Shown: positions 53,871 to 64,000, numbered from the stretch's first letter. The stretch is 64,000 bases of DNA from Alphaproteobacteria bacterium (GCA_019247845.1 JAFBAL010000038.1:1-64000); one strand, 5' to 3'. Made by a program: numbers and translations. The notes: generated from the sequence alone by a model not told the origin.

Positions 53871-55343
53871 ATGCACCTAGATCCGGTCCCAATTGTTTCG
53901 AACGTCCGCCGCGCGCAGATCGTGGCAGCGCTGAAGGCGCTCGTGCCCGACGGCGTGGTCGAGGACCGCGCGGGCCTGCGCGCCTTCGACGGCGATGCGC
54001 TCTCGGCCTACCGCCAGGCGCCGCTCGTCTGCGTGCTGCCGCGGACCAAGGAGCAGGTCGCCGCCGTCCTCGCATTCGCAAGCGAAGAAGGCGTGCCCAT
54101 CGTGCCGCGCGGCGCGGGCACCTCGCTGTCGGGCGGCGCGCTGCCGCGCGGGGACGGCATCCTGCTCGGGCTCGGGAGGATGAACCGCATCCTCGGCCTC
54201 GACATCGAGAATCGCAGCGTGACCGTCGAGCCGGGCGTCACCAATCTCGCCATCACCCGCGCGGTCGAGGGCCACGGCTTCTATTACGCGCCCGATCCGT
54301 CGAGCCAGATCGCCTGCACCATCGGCGGCAACATCGCGGAGAATTCGGGCGGGCTGCATTGCCTGAAATACGGCCTCACCACCAACAACCTGCTGGCCGT
54401 CACCTTGGTGACGATGGACGGCGACGTGGTCGAGCTCGCGCGCGACGACGGCGGCTACGACCTGCTGGGCGTCGTCGCGGGCTCGGAAGGATTGCTGGGC
54501 GTCGTGGTCGAGGCGAAGGTGCGCATCCTGCGGAAAGCCCCGGCGACGCGCACCCTGATGGCGGCGTTCCAGTCGATCCCCGCCGCCGGACAATGCGTCG
54601 CCGACATCATCGCCGCCGGCATCGTGCCCGCCGCGATGGAGTTCATGGACCGCCGCTGCATCGAAGCGGTCGAAGCCTATTGCGCGCCGGGTTATCCGCG
54701 TGGCGCCGAGGGCGTGCTGGTCATCGACGCCGACGGCGTCCAAAGCGAGGTCGACGACGCGATGGCGCGCATCGCCTCGATCGCCCGCGCCTGCGGGGCC
54801 GCCGTCCGCGAGGCGACCGACGAAGCCGAACGCGCGCGCCTCTGGGCCGGGCGCAAGGCCGCGTTCCCCGCGATGGGACGGCTCGCGCCCGACATGCTCT
54901 GCATGGACGGCACGATCCCGCGCCGCAGGCTGCCCGAGGTTCTGGCGCGCATGGGCGGGATGGCGGACGAATGCGGCTTGGGCTTCTGCAACGTCTTCCA
55001 TGCCGGCGACGGCAACCTGCATCCGCTGATCATCTTCGACGCGATGAAGGAGGGCGAGCTCGAGCGCGCCGAGACATTCGGCGCCGATATCTTGCGGCTC
55101 TGCGTCGAGGTCGGCGGCGTGCTCACCGGGGAGCACGGCGTCGGCGTCGAGAAGCGCGATTTGATGGGCGAGATGTTCTCCGACGCCGATCTCGCCCAGC
55201 AGCAGCGTCTCAAATGCGCCTTCGACGCAAGCGGGTTGCTCAACCCCGGCAAGGTGTTCCCGACGCTTTCGGCCTGCGTCGAGCAGGGCCACATGCATGT
55301 GAAGGGCGGCCGCGTGCCCTATCCCCACCTGCCCCGCTTCTGA
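53871..55343 (+). CDS. glcD: Glycolate oxidase subunit GlcD (FAD-linked oxidase)
   Basis: 490 residues. FAD-binding PCMH fold: VPIVPRGAGTSLSGGALP (about 78-95), YYAPDPSSQIACTIGGNIAENSGG (about 140-165). C-terminal FAD-oxidase domain with NVFHAGDGNLHPLI and TGEHGVGVEKRDLM (metal/substrate histidines). It oxidises glycolate (or D-lactate-like 2-hydroxy acids) with GlcE and GlcF. Its stop overlaps the glcE start (TGATG). Confidence 0.93.
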   Translation: MHLDPVPIVSNVRRAQIVAALKALVPDGVVEDRAGLRAFDGDALSAYRQAPLVCVLPRTKEQVAAVLAFASEEGVPIVPRGAGTSLSGGALPRGDGILLGLGRMNRILGLDIENRSVTVEPGVTNLAITRAVEGHGFYYAPDPSSQIACTIGGNIAENSGGLHCLKYGLTTNNLLAVTLVTMDGDVVELARDDGGYDLLGVVAGSEGLLGVVVEAKVRILRKAPATRTLMAAFQSIPAAGQCVADIIAAGIVPAAMEFMDRRCIEAVEAYCAPGYPRGAEGVLVIDADGVQSEVDDAMARIASIARACGAAVREATDEAERARLWAGRKAAFPAMGRLAPDMLCMDGTIPRRRLPEVLARMGGMADECGLGFCNVFHAGDGNLHPLIIFDAMKEGELERAETFGADILRLCVEVGGVLTGEHGVGVEKRDLMGEMFSDADLAQQQRLKCAFDASGLLNPGKVFPTLSACVEQGHMHVKGGRVPYPHLPRF

Positions 55344-56191
55344 TGCGGGCGGCGAGCGAAGCCGAAGTCGTCGACATCGTGCGTGGAGCGCGCGAGCACC
55401 GCCGTACCCTCGAGATCCTGGGCGGCGGAACGCGGCGTTCGTTCGGACGCCCGACGGCTTGCGACGATACGCTCGATCTGTCCGGCCTGACCGGCATCGT
55501 GACCTACGAGCCCGAAGAATTGATCCTCACCGTCAAGCCGGGAACGCCGCTGGATGAGATCGAGGCGCTGCTCGCCGCGAAGAATCAGCGTCTGGGCTTC
55601 GAGCCGCAGGATTGGCGCGCATTGTTGGGCTCGACCGGCACGCCCACCATCGGCGGCGCGATCTGCGCGAATGCCGACGGTCCCGCCGCCATGCGCTTCG
55701 GCCGCGCGCGCGATCACCTGCTGGGCTTCCGCGCCGTGAACGGCTTTGGGGAGGCCTACAAGGCCGGCGGCCGCGTGGTGAAGAACGTCACGGGTTTCGA
55801 TCTGCCGAAGCTGATGTGCGGCGCGATGGGGACTTTGGGACCGCTGACAGAACTTACGTTCCGCGTGTTCCCGAAAGGTCCGTTCAAGATTTTCGCCGCC
55901 GCGCTTTCGCCCGACGTGCTGAACAAAGTGGCGGCCAGCCCGCTGGAAGCGACCGCGCTTCTGCACGCGGACGGCAGGGCCTATGTGCGTCTCGAAGGCG
56001 CGCTCGCCGAGAAGACGGCGATGCTGATGCGTTTCGGCGATTTCGTGGAAGCCGATGCGCTGCCCGGTGCGGTTCTTCCTCAGCCGGCCGCGCCCGAGCC
56101 GCCGGCGCGCGCCAGGCTCACGCGCGCGGTGAAGGCGGCGTTCGATCCGCTCGGTCTGTTCAATCCCGGCCGCCTGTTCGAGGGGCTGTGA
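55343..56191 (+). CDS. glcE: Glycolate oxidase subunit GlcE, short form
   Basis: 282 residues, about 70-110 fewer than typical GlcE. Second FAD-binding subunit: LEILGGGTRRSFGRP, GTPTIGGAICANADGPAAMRFGRARDHLLG, GGRVVKNVTGFDLPKLMCGAMGTLG. After about residue 235 the usual middle of the C-terminal domain is missing, and the sequence passes from FGDFVEADALPG to the closing RAVKAAFDPLGLFNPGRL. There is no frameshift, so it looks like an in-frame loss or a natural short form. Coupled by TGATG on both sides. Confidence 0.9.
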   Translation: MRAASEAEVVDIVRGAREHRRTLEILGGGTRRSFGRPTACDDTLDLSGLTGIVTYEPEELILTVKPGTPLDEIEALLAAKNQRLGFEPQDWRALLGSTGTPTIGGAICANADGPAAMRFGRARDHLLGFRAVNGFGEAYKAGGRVVKNVTGFDLPKLMCGAMGTLGPLTELTFRVFPKGPFKIFAAALSPDVLNKVAASPLEATALLHADGRAYVRLEGALAEKTAMLMRFGDFVEADALPGAVLPQPAAPEPPARARLTRAVKAAFDPLGLFNPGRLFEGL

Positions 56192-57363
56192 TGCGCACGA
56201 ATTTCTCCCCCGCCCAACTCGTCGATCCGCAGGTCGCGGCGGCGGAGCGCCAGGTGCGCGCCTGCGTGCATTGCGGCATCTGCACCGCGACGTGCCCGAC
56301 CTATGTGCTCACCGGCGACGAGCGCGACGGGCCGCGCGGCCGCATCGTGATGATGCAGCAGATGCTGGAGGAGGGCGGCGCGCCCGCTCCGCAAGCCGTG
56401 CATCACATCGACCGATGCCTGTCGTGTCTCGCCTGCCGCACCGCTTGTCCCTCGAGCGTCGATTATGCGCGCATCGTCGATGCGGCGCGCGTGCATATCG
56501 AGACGCGCTACCGCCGTCCATGGCTCGAGCGCGTGCTGCGCTGGTCGATCGCTTTTGCGATGAGCCGTCCGGTTCTGGTGCGCCTCGGCCTGGTGTTCGC
56601 ACCCCTGGGACGCCGGCTGCCCGGCCGCTTGGGCCGGCTGGCGCGGATGGGCGCGGCGGCTCGGCCGCGCACCGAACCGCTCGCGCGCGGCTCGGGACGC
56701 CGCATCGGCCTGATGCCCGGCTGCGTGCAGAAGGCGCTCGCGCCCGAGATCGACGCGGCGGTGTCGCGCGTGCTGGCGCGGCGCGGCTTCGATTTGGTGC
56801 CGATGGCGGGCGCCGGCTGCTGCGGCGCGCTCGCCCATCACATGGGCCGCGACGCGAGCGCGTGGACCGACCGCGCGGTCGCCGCGGCGCAAGGTTTCGA
56901 CGAGGTGCTGATCACCGCGACCGGCTGCTCGGCCTATCTGAAGGAGCCCGGCCATCCCCTGGGCGCGAAGGCGCGCGATTTCCTCGAGCTGGTGGACGGC
57001 GCGAAGGGCCGCGCGCCCCGCCGGCTGCGTGTCGCGTGGCAGGCGCCGTGCTCGCTGCAGAACGGCTTGCGTCTCGCCGACAAGGGGCGTGCGCTGCTGG
57101 TCGATTGCGGCTTCGAGGTCGTCGGCATCCCCGAGGCGCATCTGTGCTGCGGCTCGGCGGGTGCCTATTCCATCCTCCAGCCCGGGATGGCGGACGCATT
57201 ACGTGTCCGCAAGCTGGCAAACATCGGCCAAGTCGACGTCGTTGCGACGGCGAATATCGGCTGCCTGCATCATCTCTCCGGTCCCGACGCGCCGCCCATC
57301 GTGCATATCGCGCAGCTGGTCGACTGGGCGGACGGTGGTGCGGTGCCATACGTTCTGGTCTAG
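56191..57363 (+). CDS. glcF: Glycolate oxidase iron-sulfur subunit GlcF
   Basis: 390 residues, coupled by TGATG to glcE. Two [4Fe-4S] ferredoxin motifs: CVHCGICTATCP (about 28-39) and CLSCLACRTACP (about 80-91). Two CCG (DUF224-type) domains: GLMPGCVQKAL...AGCCGALAHH and CCGSAGAYSIL. It passes electrons from the flavin subunits to the quinone pool. Confidence 0.93.
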   Translation: MRTNFSPAQLVDPQVAAAERQVRACVHCGICTATCPTYVLTGDERDGPRGRIVMMQQMLEEGGAPAPQAVHHIDRCLSCLACRTACPSSVDYARIVDAARVHIETRYRRPWLERVLRWSIAFAMSRPVLVRLGLVFAPLGRRLPGRLGRLARMGAAARPRTEPLARGSGRRIGLMPGCVQKALAPEIDAAVSRVLARRGFDLVPMAGAGCCGALAHHMGRDASAWTDRAVAAAQGFDEVLITATGCSAYLKEPGHPLGAKARDFLELVDGAKGRAPRRLRVAWQAPCSLQNGLRLADKGRALLVDCGFEVVGIPEAHLCCGSAGAYSILQPGMADALRVRKLANIGQVDVVATANIGCLHHLSGPDAPPIVHIAQLVDWADGGAVPYVLV

Positions 57364-57372
57364 GATCGGCGC

Positions 57373-57933
57373 ATGCGCGTCTTCCTTGCTTTTGCCCTTG
57401 CCCTGCTTTCGGTCGCCGCGGCTCCGGCGAAGAAGCCCCCATCGGCCCACAAGCCGCCGCCGCTCGACCAGCTCTTCGCCAAGCTCAAGCAGGTCGACAG
57501 CGCCGAAGATGCGCGGCCCATCGAGGAGCAGATCGAGGCGCTGTTCGCGCAATCGGGCAGCCCCAGCGTCGACCTGCTGATGGCGCGGGGCTCCGCGGCG
57601 CTCGAAGGCGGCGACGGCGATGCGGCCAAGAAGCTGTTCGATGCCATCACCGACATCGCGCCCGACTTCGCCGAAGCCTGGCACCAGAAGGCGCTGATGC
57701 AGCAGGATGCCGGCGACGACGAAGGCGCGATGATATCGCTGCAGAAGACGGTCACGCTCAATCCGCGCCAGTTCTCCGCCATGAGCGAGCTCGGCGACAT
57801 GCTCGAAGGCTACGGCAACAAGGCCGGCGCGCTCGCCCTCTACCGCCGCGCGCTCGCGCTCGACCCGCAGCTCGAAGGCGCCGCCAAACACCTGCGCGCG
57901 CTCGAGAAGGACGTCGAAGGCCAGGGGATTTGA
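57373..57933 (+). CDS. Exported tetratricopeptide-repeat protein
   Basis: 186 residues with a Sec signal (MRVFLAFALALLSVAAAPA). About three TPR units cover residues 65-175: DLLMARGSAALEGGDGDAAKKLF, AEAWHQKALMQQDAGDDEGAMISL, SAMSELGDMLEGYGNKAGALALYRRAL. It is a periplasmic scaffold of unknown partner. It follows glcF after nine bases, so it may be co-transcribed. Confidence 0.85.
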   Translation: MRVFLAFALALLSVAAAPAKKPPSAHKPPPLDQLFAKLKQVDSAEDARPIEEQIEALFAQSGSPSVDLLMARGSAALEGGDGDAAKKLFDAITDIAPDFAEAWHQKALMQQDAGDDEGAMISLQKTVTLNPRQFSAMSELGDMLEGYGNKAGALALYRRALALDPQLEGAAKHLRALEKDVEGQGI

Positions 57934-57942
57934 GAAGCGAAT

Positions 57943-59355
57943 CTAAACGAACGCCACGCGCAGCATGTTGGTCGCGCCCGGCGTTCCCAGCGGCACGCCG
58001 GCGGTGATGACGATGCGCTCGCCGGGCTTTGCGAAGCCTTCCTGCTGGGCGAAACGCGAGGCGCGGTCGACGACGTCGTCCATGTCATGCGCGTCCTCGG
58101 TGTGCACCGGATAGAGGCCCCAGGCGATCGCCATGCGCCGCGCGGTGGCGAGGCTGGGGGTCAGAACGATGATCGGCGCTTCCGAACGCTCGCGCGCCGC
58201 GCGCAACGCCGTCGAGCCCGAGCCGGTCCAGCACACGATGGCGCGCGCATGGATCGTGCGCGTCACCTCGTGCACCGCCGCAGTGATCGCGTCCGGCGTG
58301 GTCGGCTCGGGCGCCGTGCGCTGCGCCTCGATGATCGACTGGTAGAGCGGATCGACCTCCACGGAAGCCGCGATGCGGTCCATCATCTCCACGGCCTCTA
58401 TCGGATATTGTCCCGACGCGGTCTCGGCCGAGAGCATCACCGCGTCGGCGCTTTCGAAGATCGCATTGGCGACGTCGCTGACCTCGGCGCGGGTGGGATT
58501 GGGCGAGGTGACCATCGATTCCAGCATCTGCGTCGCCACGACCACGGGCTTGCCCGCGCGCCGCGCCTGGCCGACGATGTATTTCTGCTTGCCCGGCACG
58601 GCCTCGGGCGGGAGCTCCACGCCCAGGTCGCCGCGCGCCACCATCAGCGCGTCGGCAAGCTCCAAGATCTCCGGCAGCGACGACAGCGCCTTGGGCTTCT
58701 CGATCTTGGCCATGACGCCCGCGCGTCCGGCGACGATCTTCTTGAGCTCTGCCACGTCCTCGGGCCGCTGCACGAAGGAGAGCGCGATCCAGTCGACGCC
58801 GAGATTGAGCGCCGCGTCGAGGTCGCTCCTGTCCTTCTGCGTCATCGCCGGCACGGGCAGCAGGGTGTCGGGCAGGTTGACGCCTTTCCTGTCCTTGATC
58901 TCGCCGCCGACTTCGACGAAGGCCTCGGCGGTGTCGTCCTTGACGCCGAACAGGCGAAGGCGCACGCGGCCGTCGTCGATGAGCAGGCCGTGCTTCTGCT
59001 TCATCGCGGCGAAGACTTCGGCATGCGGGATCGGGATGTCGGTGTCGTTGTCGGCCTCGACCTTGCGCACCAGCCGCACGCGCTCGCCCTCTTTGAGCAC
59101 GCGCTTGCCGCCCTTGAGCTGGCCCAGCCGGATCTTCGGGCCCTGCAGGTCGATCAGCACGCCCGCGGGGCGGCCGGTCTCCTGCTCCAGCGCGCGCACG
59201 TGGCCGCGCAGCTCGGCGAGCAGCGCATGCGAGGTGTGGCTCATGTTGATGCGGAAGACGTCGACGCCCGCCTCGAACAGCGCGCGGATCTGCTCCGGCG
59301 AGGAAGATGCGGGGCCCAGCGTGGCCAGGATTTTCGTTTTCCGGCGGTGTCTCAT
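57943..59355 (-). CDS. pyk: Pyruvate kinase
   Basis: 470 residues. RKTKILATLGPASSSPE (start), KIEKPKALSSLPEILELADALMVARGDLGVELPPE (active-site K-IE and ARGDLG), VATQMLESM and the C-terminal domain ending VPLGTPGATNMLRV. It makes pyruvate and ATP from phosphoenolpyruvate. Its ATG overlaps the DUF1036 stop (ATGA). It is convergent with the TPR gene. Confidence 0.96.
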   Translation of the reverse strand: MRHRRKTKILATLGPASSSPEQIRALFEAGVDVFRINMSHTSHALLAELRGHVRALEQETGRPAGVLIDLQGPKIRLGQLKGGKRVLKEGERVRLVRKVEADNDTDIPIPHAEVFAAMKQKHGLLIDDGRVRLRLFGVKDDTAEAFVEVGGEIKDRKGVNLPDTLLPVPAMTQKDRSDLDAALNLGVDWIALSFVQRPEDVAELKKIVAGRAGVMAKIEKPKALSSLPEILELADALMVARGDLGVELPPEAVPGKQKYIVGQARRAGKPVVVATQMLESMVTSPNPTRAEVSDVANAIFESADAVMLSAETASGQYPIEAVEMMDRIAASVEVDPLYQSIIEAQRTAPEPTTPDAITAAVHEVTRTIHARAIVCWTGSGSTALRAARERSEAPIIVLTPSLATARRMAIAWGLYPVHTEDAHDMDDVVDRASRFAQQEGFAKPGERIVITAGVPLGTPGATNMLRVAFV

Positions 59356-59753
59356 TGCAGGATCTGGGTCTGGTTCAGGTTGTCGTTGGTGTCGACGCGG
59401 AAGAATCGCCTGCGATCATAGCCGCGCGCCGCGCAATTGCCGCGGCCGGAAATCGAGAATTTCGCAGCCGTCGCGGTGCAGAACGAGGTCGCGCCGTCCC
59501 ACACCCCGGCCGCGTCGTCGCTGCCGTATAGATAGTAGTAGCGCGCCTGGAGCGGGCCTTTCACCAGCGCCTCGCAGGCGTCGGGCTTCACCGTCCACCA
59601 GCCCTCGCTCACCCAGTCGCGCCCGTCGAAGCGGCCGAGCGCGATCTTTGCCGGGTGCCTGGCCTTGTTGCAGACGGTGAAGTCCGCCCGGGCGGGACCG
59701 GCGACAAGAAGAGCGGTGACGATGAATGCGGCGGTGGGGGCGCGTTTCAACAT
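59352..59753 (-). CDS. DUF1036 secreted protein
   Basis: 133 residues from ATG 59753 with a Sec signal (TAAFIVTALLVAGPARA). DUF1036 features: FTVCNKARHPAKIALGRFD, SEGWWTVKPDACEALVKGPL, YYYLYGSD, FCTATAAKFSI, GYDRRRFFRVDT. Small periplasmic protein, unknown role; coupled to pyk by ATGA. The pair is often seen beside N-formylglutamate amidohydrolase genes in Alphaproteobacteria. Confidence 0.85.
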   Translation of the reverse strand: MLKRAPTAAFIVTALLVAGPARADFTVCNKARHPAKIALGRFDGRDWVSEGWWTVKPDACEALVKGPLQARYYYLYGSDDAAGVWDGATSFCTATAAKFSISGRGNCAARGYDRRRFFRVDTNDNLNQTQILQ

Positions 59754-59794
59754 GCTTGCAGCGAGGGGGTATGCCGCCCAAATATCGCTTTTCC

Positions 59795-60844
59795 ATGACC
59801 GATGACGAGCCCTTCGAGTTGATTTCCGGCGGCGGCCCCGGTCCCGGGGGCAGGTTGCTGTTCCTCTGCGACCATGCGTCCCGGGCGCTGCCGGACGCGT
59901 TTGGCGATCTGGGCCTCGAGCGCACACTGTTCGCCACGCACATCGCCTGCGATATCGGCGCCGCAGAGGTAACGCGCGCGCTGGCCGAACGGTTCGAGGC
60001 ACCTGCGATCCTGGCGCGCTGGTCGCGGTTGCTCGTCGACCTCAACCGCGGCGAGGACGACCCGACCCTGGTCATGAAACTGTCGGACGGCAGCATCATT
60101 CCCGGCAACCGCGGCGCCGATGTCGCCGGCCGCATCGCGCGGTTCCATCGCCCCTATCATGCGCGCATCGACGAGATGCTGGACGCCATGGGCGGCGTGC
60201 CGGTGCTGGTCTCGATGCACAGCTTCACGCCGAGCTGGAAAGGCCGTGCCCGGCCGTGGGAGGTGGGCGTGTTGTGGGACCGCGACGGCCGCCTTGCGCG
60301 CCCGCTGATGCGGCGCCTTGGCGAGGCCGGCTTCACCGTCGGCGACAACGAGCCTTATTCCGGCGAGCTTGAGAACGACACGCTGTACCGCCACGGCACC
60401 ATGCGCGGGTTGCCGCACGTGCTGATCGAGATCCGCCAGGACCTGATCGCCGACGCGGCGGCGGCGCGCGCTTTCGCCGCGCGGCTGGCACCGATCCTCG
60501 AGCTGGCGCTTGAGGACATGGGCACGCCCGCATTGACCTTCACCCGACCGCTTGGAGCACCGGCCATGCCCACCATCGACGAGAAGACCCGCGAAAGCCT
60601 GGAGGCCGCCGCGTTCCGCCGCCTGGTCGCGCATTTGCGCGGCCGCACCGACGTACAGAACATCGACCTGATGAACCTCGCCGGCTTCTGCCGCAACTGC
60701 CTGGGCGACTGGTATCGCGAGGCCGCGGCCGAGAAGGGCATCGCGCTCGACAAGGACCAGGCGCGCGAGATCGTCTACGGCATGCCGCCGGCGGAATGGA
60801 AAGCCCGGTACCAGACCGGCCCGACCCAAAAGATTCACAAGTAG
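59795..60844 (+). CDS. N-formylglutamate amidohydrolase fused to DUF1244
   Basis: 349 residues from ATG 59795; an ATG at 59771 (eight residues earlier) is the alternative. Residues 1-255 are N-formylglutamate amidohydrolase-like: FLCDHASRALPDAFGDLGL, LLVDLNRGEDDPTLV, VLVSMHSFTPSWKG, YSGELENDTLYRHG. Residues 258-349 are a whole DUF1244 protein: TRESLEAAAFRRLVAHLRGRTDVQNIDLMNLAGFCRNCLGDWYREAA. In relatives the two are separate neighbours. An internal in-frame ATG at 60566, with GGAG eight bases upstream, could still yield free DUF1244. Confidence 0.82.
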   Translation: MTDDEPFELISGGGPGPGGRLLFLCDHASRALPDAFGDLGLERTLFATHIACDIGAAEVTRALAERFEAPAILARWSRLLVDLNRGEDDPTLVMKLSDGSIIPGNRGADVAGRIARFHRPYHARIDEMLDAMGGVPVLVSMHSFTPSWKGRARPWEVGVLWDRDGRLARPLMRRLGEAGFTVGDNEPYSGELENDTLYRHGTMRGLPHVLIEIRQDLIADAAAARAFAARLAPILELALEDMGTPALTFTRPLGAPAMPTIDEKTRESLEAAAFRRLVAHLRGRTDVQNIDLMNLAGFCRNCLGDWYREAAAEKGIALDKDQAREIVYGMPPAEWKARYQTGPTQKIHK

Positions 60845-60894
60845 CCGCGTGCGGGGGCGTTGCGCGCAGGCCCCGCGGCGCGTAGATGTCGGCC

Positions 60895-61140
60895 ATGGCA
60901 AAGTCCGGCTTCGCGAAAGAGCATCTGCGTTCCTTCATCGACCGCATCGAGCGGCTGGAGGAGGAGCGCTCCGCGCTGACCGCAGACATCCGCGAGGTCT
61001 ATAACGAGGCCAAGGGGCAGGGCTTCGACACCAAGATCATGCGGCAGGTGGTACGCATGCGCAAGCTCGACAAGGCCGACCTGCAGGAGCAGGAAGCGAT
61101 CCTCGACCTCTACATGAACGCGCTGGGGATGCGCAGCTGA
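60895..61140 (+). CDS. gapR: GapR-like nucleoid-associated protein (DUF2312)
   Basis: 81 residues (ATG 60895; 60886 is an alternative adding three). Highly charged helix-rich protein: HLRSFIDRIERLEEERSAL, IREVYNEAKGQGFDTKIMRQVVRMRK, ending AILDLYMNALGM. DUF2312 includes Caulobacter GapR, which clamps overtwisted DNA ahead of replication and transcription. It lies 50 bases behind the amidohydrolase-DUF1244 gene. Confidence 0.9.
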   Translation: MAKSGFAKEHLRSFIDRIERLEEERSALTADIREVYNEAKGQGFDTKIMRQVVRMRKLDKADLQEQEAILDLYMNALGMRS

Positions 61141-61159
61141 CTTTGCTAGGCTGCGCTCC

Positions 61160-61930
61160 ATGAAGCGCATCCTCTTCGCCGACAAGGACGACTGGCGCGA
61201 GCCGGTGCGCGAGCGGCTGGACGCCGCGCGCTTCACGCCGGTGTTCGCGGATTTCCAGGACGCGGCGCTCGATTTCGGCGAATACGATGCGGTGGTGCCG
61301 CTGCGGCTGTCGGACTATGCGCCGATGCGGCTGCGGCCGGCGCCGAGCTTCCTCATCCCGGAGAAGCGCCTCGTGCAGCTCGCGCACGACAAGTCGCGGT
61401 TCAATGCCTTCCTGGCCGACAAGGGCTTTGCCGATCTGGTGCCGACGCTGTACGACGGCAGCGACGGCGATGAGGGCGCGGTCGCCTATCCCTTCATCTA
61501 CAAGAAGCACCACGACCAGGCCGGCATCGCGTCGAAGATCGTCCATTCGGCGCAGGAGCAGGCGGCGTTCGAAGCGGGGATCGACGCGCGCGAATACTAC
61601 AAGCAGCGCTATGTCGGCGGACGCAACGAGTATACGTCGCACTTCCTGGCCGTCGACGGCGCGATCCGCTTCGACGCCACGGTCAAGTTCACCTTCGACG
61701 ACGACCATTTCGTGCGCGGCGTGAACCACGAGGCGCGCCGCATCGACCGCATGGCGACGCCGCACCTCGATACCTTCGCGCGCATCCTCGTGGCGCTCGG
61801 CTATACCGGCACCTGCTGCTTCAACTACAAGATCGAGGACGACAAGCCGCTGATCTTCGAGGTCAATCCGCGCGCCGGCGGATCGCTGCGCCTCGACCTG
61901 AACCCGTACCTGGACGCCTATCTGTCGGCC

Positions 61931-61948
<18 letters not shown>
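61160..61948 (+). CDS. ATP-grasp domain protein
   Basis: 262 residues. ATP-grasp order is visible: EKRLVQLAHDKSRFNAFLADKGFADLVPTL, YPFIYKKHHDQAG (lysine that binds ATP), EYYKQRYVGGRNEYTSHFLA, and metal site PLIFEVNPRAGGSL (E-x-N). It joins a carboxylate to an amine or thiol; substrate unknown. The protein is short for the family, with a small N-terminal domain. Its last 18 bases overlap the convergent regulator gene. Confidence 0.8.
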
Positions 61949-63418
<1,470 letters not shown>

Positions 63419-63548
63419 CGCGGTCCCTTCGGGCGTTGGAAGTCCGCGATATTTGCCCGCGACAAGTTAAGGGCCGCTTTATAACCTGTCCTTGCACGGG
63501 ACAGTCGCGTAGCATCGCTGTGGATGGATCGTGGTGAACGGACGGTAA

Positions 63549-64000
63549 ATGAGCGCAGCGGACTTCGACTATTGGGCGTTCTTCACCGAAGACGCACGCA
63601 GGATAGGCTCGCCGCTCTATGCGCGCATCTCGGAAGGCATCTGCGCCGACGCGGAATTGAAGGCGCTGGCGGCGCGCGCGCGGCCGGGACAACCGCATCC
63701 CAACATGATCCTTGGAGCGGTGCATTTTCTTCTGCTGCGCGGGGCCGAGCATCCGCTGCGCCGTCTCTATCCCGATCTCGGCGGCGTCGCCAATTCGGGC
63801 GAGGACCCGTTTCCGCTGTTCAAGGATTTCGTCGGTAAGCACCGCGAGGCGGTGACGAAGCTGATCGAGACGCGCGTCACCAATACCAACGAGGTCGGGC
63901 GTTCGGCGGTGCTGCAGGCAGGTTTCCGCATGTTGCAGGGGCCTTTGCATCTGATCGAGATCGGGCCGAGCGCGGGCCTCAACATGATCTGGGACCGCTA
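63549..64000 (+). CDS. DUF2332 family protein, N-terminal part (runs off right edge)
   Basis: ATG at 63549 opens a frame without stop to the window end (150 codons seen). It begins MSAADFDYWAFFTEDARRIGSPLYARI and contains PHPNMILGAVHFLLLRG, EDPFPLFKDFVGKH, TNTNEVGRSAVLQAGFRML and LIEIGPSAGLNMIWDRY. This is the DUF2332 pattern; the ExGxSAGLN segment recalls SAM-dependent methyltransferase motif I. Function unknown. Confidence 0.8.
   Translation, partial: MSAADFDYWAFFTEDARRIGSPLYARISEGICADAELKALAARARPGQPHPNMILGAVHFLLLRGAEHPLRRLYPDLGGVANSGEDPFPLFKDFVGKHREAVTKLIETRVTNTNEVGRSAVLQAGFRMLQGPLHLIEIGPSAGLNMIWDR

Overview
The window looks like a stretch of alphaproteobacterial chromosome. It is GC-rich (about two thirds G+C by eye) and holds a complete hopanoid (hpn) locus, a GapR-type nucleoid protein (DUF2312), DUF1036 and DUF1244 proteins, a zinc-ribbon-free ribosomal protein L36 and a GlcDEF glycolate oxidase. 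Genus cannot be fixed from sequence alone. I see no rRNA, tRNA or CRISPR array. The only mobile DNA is a transposase tail at the left edge (2-127) and a REP/MITE-like inverted-repeat element at 28954-29082.

Layout. 1-5.3 kb: transposase tail, Endo-H-like GH18 protein, EttA, a TIR/deoxyribosyltransferase-like protein of unknown role and a secreted beta-barrel-like protein. 5.5-11.5 kb: MBL-fold hydrolase, then fatty-acid beta-oxidation genes (enoyl-CoA hydratase, FadJ-type bifunctional enzyme, thiolase) with an ExbD-like protein and a cupin. 11.5-31.7 kb: hopanoid and isoprenoid region. MlaA, HpnN (RND exporter) and HpnM (MlaC-like) are lipid-traffic proteins; IspA and IspH supply isoprenoid precursor; HpnH adds the adenosyl side chain. 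A long leftward run hpnI-hpnJ-[REP]-hpnK-ferritin-like-hpnL-hpnA-hpnB-hpnC-hpnD-hpnE-shc-hpnG makes squalene, cyclises it and decorates the hopanoid. HpnI/K/J together predict a bacteriohopanetetrol cyclitol ether as product. 31.9-41 kb: zwf, a secreted protein of unknown function, periplasmic MsrA/MsrB beside a degenerate orphan CydB-like membrane protein, an SDR, a metallophosphoesterase, a PKHD dioxygenase and a DUF4143 ATPase with its own operator-like dyad. 41.7-48.7 kb: alpha-2-macroglobulin (YfhM) with PBP1C. 48.7-53.7 kb: GLUG-repeat secreted protein, MFS transporter, MltB-type transglycosylase, rpmJ, a 38-residue small protein and a K+ channel. 53.9-64 kb: glcDEF, TPR protein, pyk, DUF1036, an N-formylglutamate amidohydrolase fused to DUF1244, gapR, an ATP-grasp protein, an NtrC-family regulator and a partial DUF2332 protein.

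Most striking observation: three gene junctions of the hpn operon carry tandem duplications of the stop/start overlap (ATGA). The unit lengths are 14, 14 and 17 bp, all congruent to 2 modulo 3, so each duplication creates a tiny ORF of five or six codons whose stop again overlaps the next ATG. Between hpnE and shc there are five copies and hence four successive pentapeptide minicistrons (MTRAI, MNRAI, MNRAT, MNQAT) before the real squalene-hopene cyclase start. This looks like a frame-neutral termination-reinitiation relay whose copy number could tune hopanoid enzyme levels. I know of no description of it. Other items worth a second look are the ferritin-like protein inside the operon, the REP doublet abutting the hpnK start, the CydB-like/1-Cys MsrAB cluster and the TIR-like protein.
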